Source: Calditrichota bacterium (GTDB lineage: Bacteria > Zhuqueibacterota > Zhuqueibacteria > Residuimicrobiales > Krinioviventaceae). Taken from it: 8,235 nt of DNA. How positions within the stretch are numbered: position 1 is the first letter of the stretch; each line of letters starts with the position of its first letter. The translations under genes were made by a program, and so were the position numbers. Location of the stretch: positions 1 to 8,235 of the forward strand of contig RPQV01000129.1 of the NCBI GenBank assembly GCA_003818595.1. The letters are read 5' to 3'. Positions 5,865-8,235 of this stretch are shown piece by piece. The notes below the pieces were generated by a model. It ran no database searches. It was not told the DNA's origin and worked only from the letters and a program-made list of their open reading frames with translations.

Positions 5865-7364
5865 CTACAGCAGAGAGCATTCGGCGCGACGATTCAGGGC
5901 GCGCCCTTCTTCGGTCACATTCGACGATATGGGCTCGTCCGGCCCTTTGCCGCTGTAGACAAACTGGTTGGGACTCAGGCCGTAGGTTTCAATGAAAAAG
6001 TCCACAATAGCCTTGGCGCGTCTCTGAGAAAGTCGGACATTGTATTCGCGTTCGCCGACATTGTCCGTGTGCCCGATGATGCGGAACCGAGAATTGCGGT
6101 TCATCGCCACGATGTTGCCGTATTCATTCTTCAGCTTGAGCTTTTCCAACGGTTCGAGCTCATTGGAATTAAAGCCGAAATTAACGCGGATGTTTTTGGT
6201 GGCAGTGGCGGGTTGCGTCAGCATACCGCTGGTCGGCGGCGTAAACGTCGCCGGTGCTTGGGCCAGATGCTCAGTTCCGCTGAGCGTGATCGAGCTGAGA
6301 ATGCTGACATCAGAAACCACGCGCCATCGGGGAAGATTGGCAGAGGCAAACCCGAGTTGCTGATAGGCTTTTGAAGCCTCATCATAGACCGTTTCCGCAG
6401 TGACGCCTTTATAAGCGGGATTCAAACCGAAGAAGCCCTGATTATCACCAAAGGTGGCAAAACGAACATTATCAAATGTTTCCTGCCAATATTCGGGTGA
6501 GGTGCCGCTATATCCAGCGGTCATGACGCGGGCGGCTTGAGAGCGGGCGGCAGTGCCGGTGTTGAGTTCCGCCGCTGCTTTCATCCATCCTTCGACAAAA
6601 TCATGAACGTCCTGACGACGGGTTTCAAGCAGCTCCTGCTTGGCGAACATGATGCCGAAAAGCATTTCCGAAGACTCTTTGGTGCTCTTGAGGATATGAG
6701 CGCCGGGAACTCGCTCGCGCACCGCAATATCATCCGGAGACCAACCGACGACAGCATCCAGCTGACCGGTTTCAAACGCCTTGAACGCCTGTGGGACTTC
6801 CATAAACTCGATCGACTGCACATCGCTCATCGACATGCCGCCGGCTTTGAGGATATTGAGGAGAAACCACTGCGAGGGTGTGCCGGGAACAAAACCAACC
6901 TTTCGTCCGGCAAGATCTTTGACCGATTTCACCGCAGCGGAAGCCACAATCACATCAGCACCCTGCGACTTGTCGGTTAAATAGAATATTTTCGGTTTGA
7001 ACGTCAGTAATTCCTCCAAACCAATTGGATAAGAATCAACGGTCAATACCACAATATCCAATTGCCCGGTTTTCCAGGCCTGTATGGCGTCAGGAATGAC
7101 ATCCATCACCACAAATCGCACTTTGAGTCCGTAATCCTTCAGATAACGGGATTGCGGATTCGGTGTCATGCCGTTGTTGAAATAAGGCCCCGGGGTCATG
7201 CCCGAATAGGTGACCAGGTGAACGCGCAGTTCAGCGGCTCGTTTTTCAGGCAGATATTTCCAAGCGGCAAAACCCACTGCACCGATGATGATGAGGCCGA
7301 TGAGAATCTTTGCAAAAGGCGTCAAACCTCCTTTAGATTCTTTTCCCAAGTATTGTTCAGCCAT
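5865..7364 (-). CDS. Membrane-anchored ABC substrate-binding domain fused to an OmpA-like peptidoglycan-binding domain
   Basis: A 499-residue protein. ATG 7364 is chosen because GGAGG lies 7 bases upstream; the frame runs open to 7427 without a better site. Order of parts: a short cytosolic tail (1-17); one transmembrane helix (about 18-36, KILIGLIIIGAVGFAAW) with no clear cleavage site, so probably an uncleaved anchor; a periplasmic NitT/TauT (NMT1/SsuA-like) binding domain (about 45-350), with DAIQAWKTGQLDIVV, VKDLAGRKVGFVPGTPSQWF and AFKAFETGQLDAVVGWSPDD; a Pro/Thr-rich linker (365-390); and an OmpA-like domain (391-499). In the last, GHTDNVGE---YN--LSQRRA holds Asp434 and Arg449, matching in spacing the two residues that bind diaminopimelate in OmpA. 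The protein probably binds solute in the periplasm while joining inner membrane and cell wall. Ordinary binding proteins of this family are about 320 residues and lack the OmpA part. The ligand is unknown. Confidence 0.88.
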   Translation of the reverse strand: MAEQYLGKESKGGLTPFAKILIGLIIIGAVGFAAWKYLPEKRAAELRVHLVTYSGMTPGPYFNNGMTPNPQSRYLKDYGLKVRFVVMDVIPDAIQAWKTGQLDIVVLTVDSYPIGLEELLTFKPKIFYLTDKSQGADVIVASAAVKSVKDLAGRKVGFVPGTPSQWFLLNILKAGGMSMSDVQSIEFMEVPQAFKAFETGQLDAVVGWSPDDIAVRERVPGAHILKSTKESSEMLFGIMFAKQELLETRRQDVHDFVEGWMKAAAELNTGTAARSQAARVMTAGYSGTSPEYWQETFDNVRFATFGDNQGFFGLNPAYKGVTAETVYDEASKAYQQLGFASANLPRWRVVSDVSILSSITLSGTEHLAQAPATFTPPTSGMLTQPATATKNIRVNFGFNSNELEPLEKLKLKNEYGNIVAMNRNSRFRIIGHTDNVGEREYNVRLSQRRAKAIVDFFIETYGLSPNQFVYSGKGPDEPISSNVTEEGRALNRRAECSLL

Positions 7365-7420
7365 TATATTTCCTCCATGCAACTCGTTTATTGAATAGTA
7401 AATCCGGCGCCGGCATTTCC

Positions 7421-8227
7421 TTACCAATTATATTTGGATTTGGGTTGGTCGGTTTTGGTTTGAATGGGCACCATGGCCGGCGTGCCGTCGACATTGACAA
7501 TTGCAATGGCGCCGTTTTTATCTCCGCTGGACAGCGCCTGACCGGCTTTATTCATATTTTCAGCCTGTTCCATCAGTTGATCCGAGGCTTTGTCCCACTG
7601 ATCCAATGTTTTCATCATGGCATCCTCGCTGACCATATCATGAATCTCCGGCTCGGCCAGAAATTGCGGCGCAACCTGCATAAATCGGTCGACCTGGCCG
7701 GTAAACAGGGCGATTTGATTCTGTACATACTTGACCGACATTTCATAAATATCAGAACGGGGATCACCGCCGAGAACACTGGAAGTGGCCTGGGTGGCCT
7801 TTGCCATTGCCTGCGCTTCCCGATAATCGGCGTCCAGGGTATCGGCAAAAAATTTGGTTTTGTCGCGGTAGAATTCAAAAGCCTGCTGCATTTTTTTCAT
7901 GATCTGGGTGTATTTTTCCGCCCGTTCAAACCGACGATTCGATTTGTCGAGGTTCCCCTGCAGCATCCCCGCTTCGCTGGAGATCTTTTGAAACTGATAG
8001 CGTTTGTCTTCATCCAGCCACTGATTGTCTTTGAAAAAACGACTTTTCAATGTGTCCGCCTGTTTGATGCGTTCGCGAATTTGTTCTTCATACTTGACAA
8101 TATTATTCTGAATTTCATTGCGGATGCCGAAAACGCGGTCAGCGGCGGAGCGGATGGTCGCTAATTTTTCACTCAAATATTCATTGACATAAGCATAAAT
8201 GATATCCATAGGGCCTGTTTTAATCAT
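7421..8227 (-). CDS. Unrecognised alpha-helical cytosolic protein, first visible gene of the ABC/OmpA cassette
   Basis: A 268-residue protein with no signal peptide or membrane helix. It is rich in charged and Gln/Ala residues and predicted by eye to be mostly helical with coiled-coil stretches (about residues 36-65 and 85-120, and 203-230). I do not recognise the family. The C-terminal tail (AIAIVNVDGTPAMVPIQ, then TKTDQPKSKYNW) looks non-helical and may be a flexible or interaction segment. The start is uncertain. ATG 8227 sits in a TGATG overlap, in which TGA (8229-8227) could be the stop of an upstream gene mostly outside the window, suggesting translational coupling. ATG 8209 (MDIIYAYVNEYLSEKL) is the alternative, with a weak CAGG before it. 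It ends 56 bases before the fusion protein gene, so it should share its transcript and may be an accessory or regulatory partner of the transporter; that is inference from position only. Confidence 0.72.
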   Translation of the reverse strand: MIKTGPMDIIYAYVNEYLSEKLATIRSAADRVFGIRNEIQNNIVKYEEQIRERIKQADTLKSRFFKDNQWLDEDKRYQFQKISSEAGMLQGNLDKSNRRFERAEKYTQIMKKMQQAFEFYRDKTKFFADTLDADYREAQAMAKATQATSSVLGGDPRSDIYEMSVKYVQNQIALFTGQVDRFMQVAPQFLAEPEIHDMVSEDAMMKTLDQWDKASDQLMEQAENMNKAGQALSSGDKNGAIAIVNVDGTPAMVPIQTKTDQPKSKYNW

Positions 8228-8235
8228 CAGCAGGG

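Noticed and set aside
5760..6374. + strand open frame of 204 codons opposite the OmpA domain
   Set aside because: It lies antisense to a clearly recognisable OmpA domain, with low-complexity Arg/Gly stretches and no ribosome-binding site logic.
7404..7413. Palindrome CCGGCGCCGG between the helical protein and fusion genes
   Set aside because: Only 10 bases, no loop, no paired second site; not enough to call an operator or terminator.
7391..8164. Long + strand open frame (257 codons) opposite the 268-residue gene
   Set aside because: It is antisense to a gene with normal composition, start context and operon fit; the + strand translation is rich in Phe, Ile, His and Gly with no family likeness. 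It is a shadow frame.

Overview
The window looks like a piece of a Gram-negative chromosome of moderate GC. The evidence is two consecutive secreted proteins that look like outer-membrane beta-barrels, an OmpA-type peptidoglycan-binding domain, and clear Shine-Dalgarno sites. The PorT-like barrel and the general gene style suggest the Bacteroidetes/Chlorobi/Calditrichaeota-like (FCB) part of the tree, but no marker gene in the window fixes the phylum. No rRNA, tRNA, CRISPR array, transposase or phage gene was seen.

Left half, + strand (1-3875). The window opens inside a serine beta-lactamase-like hydrolase whose catalytic SxxK motif is just off the edge. Next is a short degraded remnant that resembles the N-terminus of an epoxyqueuosine-reductase-like Fe-S protein (922-1183). 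It is followed by a complete uracil-DNA-glycosylase-superfamily protein (1187-1795), a PorT-like outer-membrane beta-barrel protein (1958-2602), a second secreted protein of unknown family (2645-3352), and a one-TM membrane protein with a probable PH-like cytosolic domain (3399-3875). These genes are probably not one functional pathway; only the last three are closely spaced.

Middle (3876-4125). The two gene sets converge on a non-coding spacer. It holds two blocks of short 8-nt repeat units (CTCTGTG type and CTTTGCG type), an unusual degenerate repeat.

Right half, - strand (4126-8227). A compact cassette reads from right to left: an unrecognised alpha-helical cytosolic protein (its start overlaps what may be the stop of another gene beyond the window), a fusion protein, an ABC permease and an ABC ATPase. 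The fusion protein joins an N-terminal membrane anchor, a NitT/TauT-type substrate-binding domain and a C-terminal OmpA-like peptidoglycan-binding domain. A strong 10-bp hairpin lies between the fusion gene and the permease gene. The cassette looks like an ABC importer of the SsuABC/TauABC type in which the binding protein is fixed in the inner membrane and attached to the cell wall instead of diffusing freely. Its substrate, and whether it transports or senses, cannot be told from the sequence. This cassette is the best candidate in the window for an under-described system.
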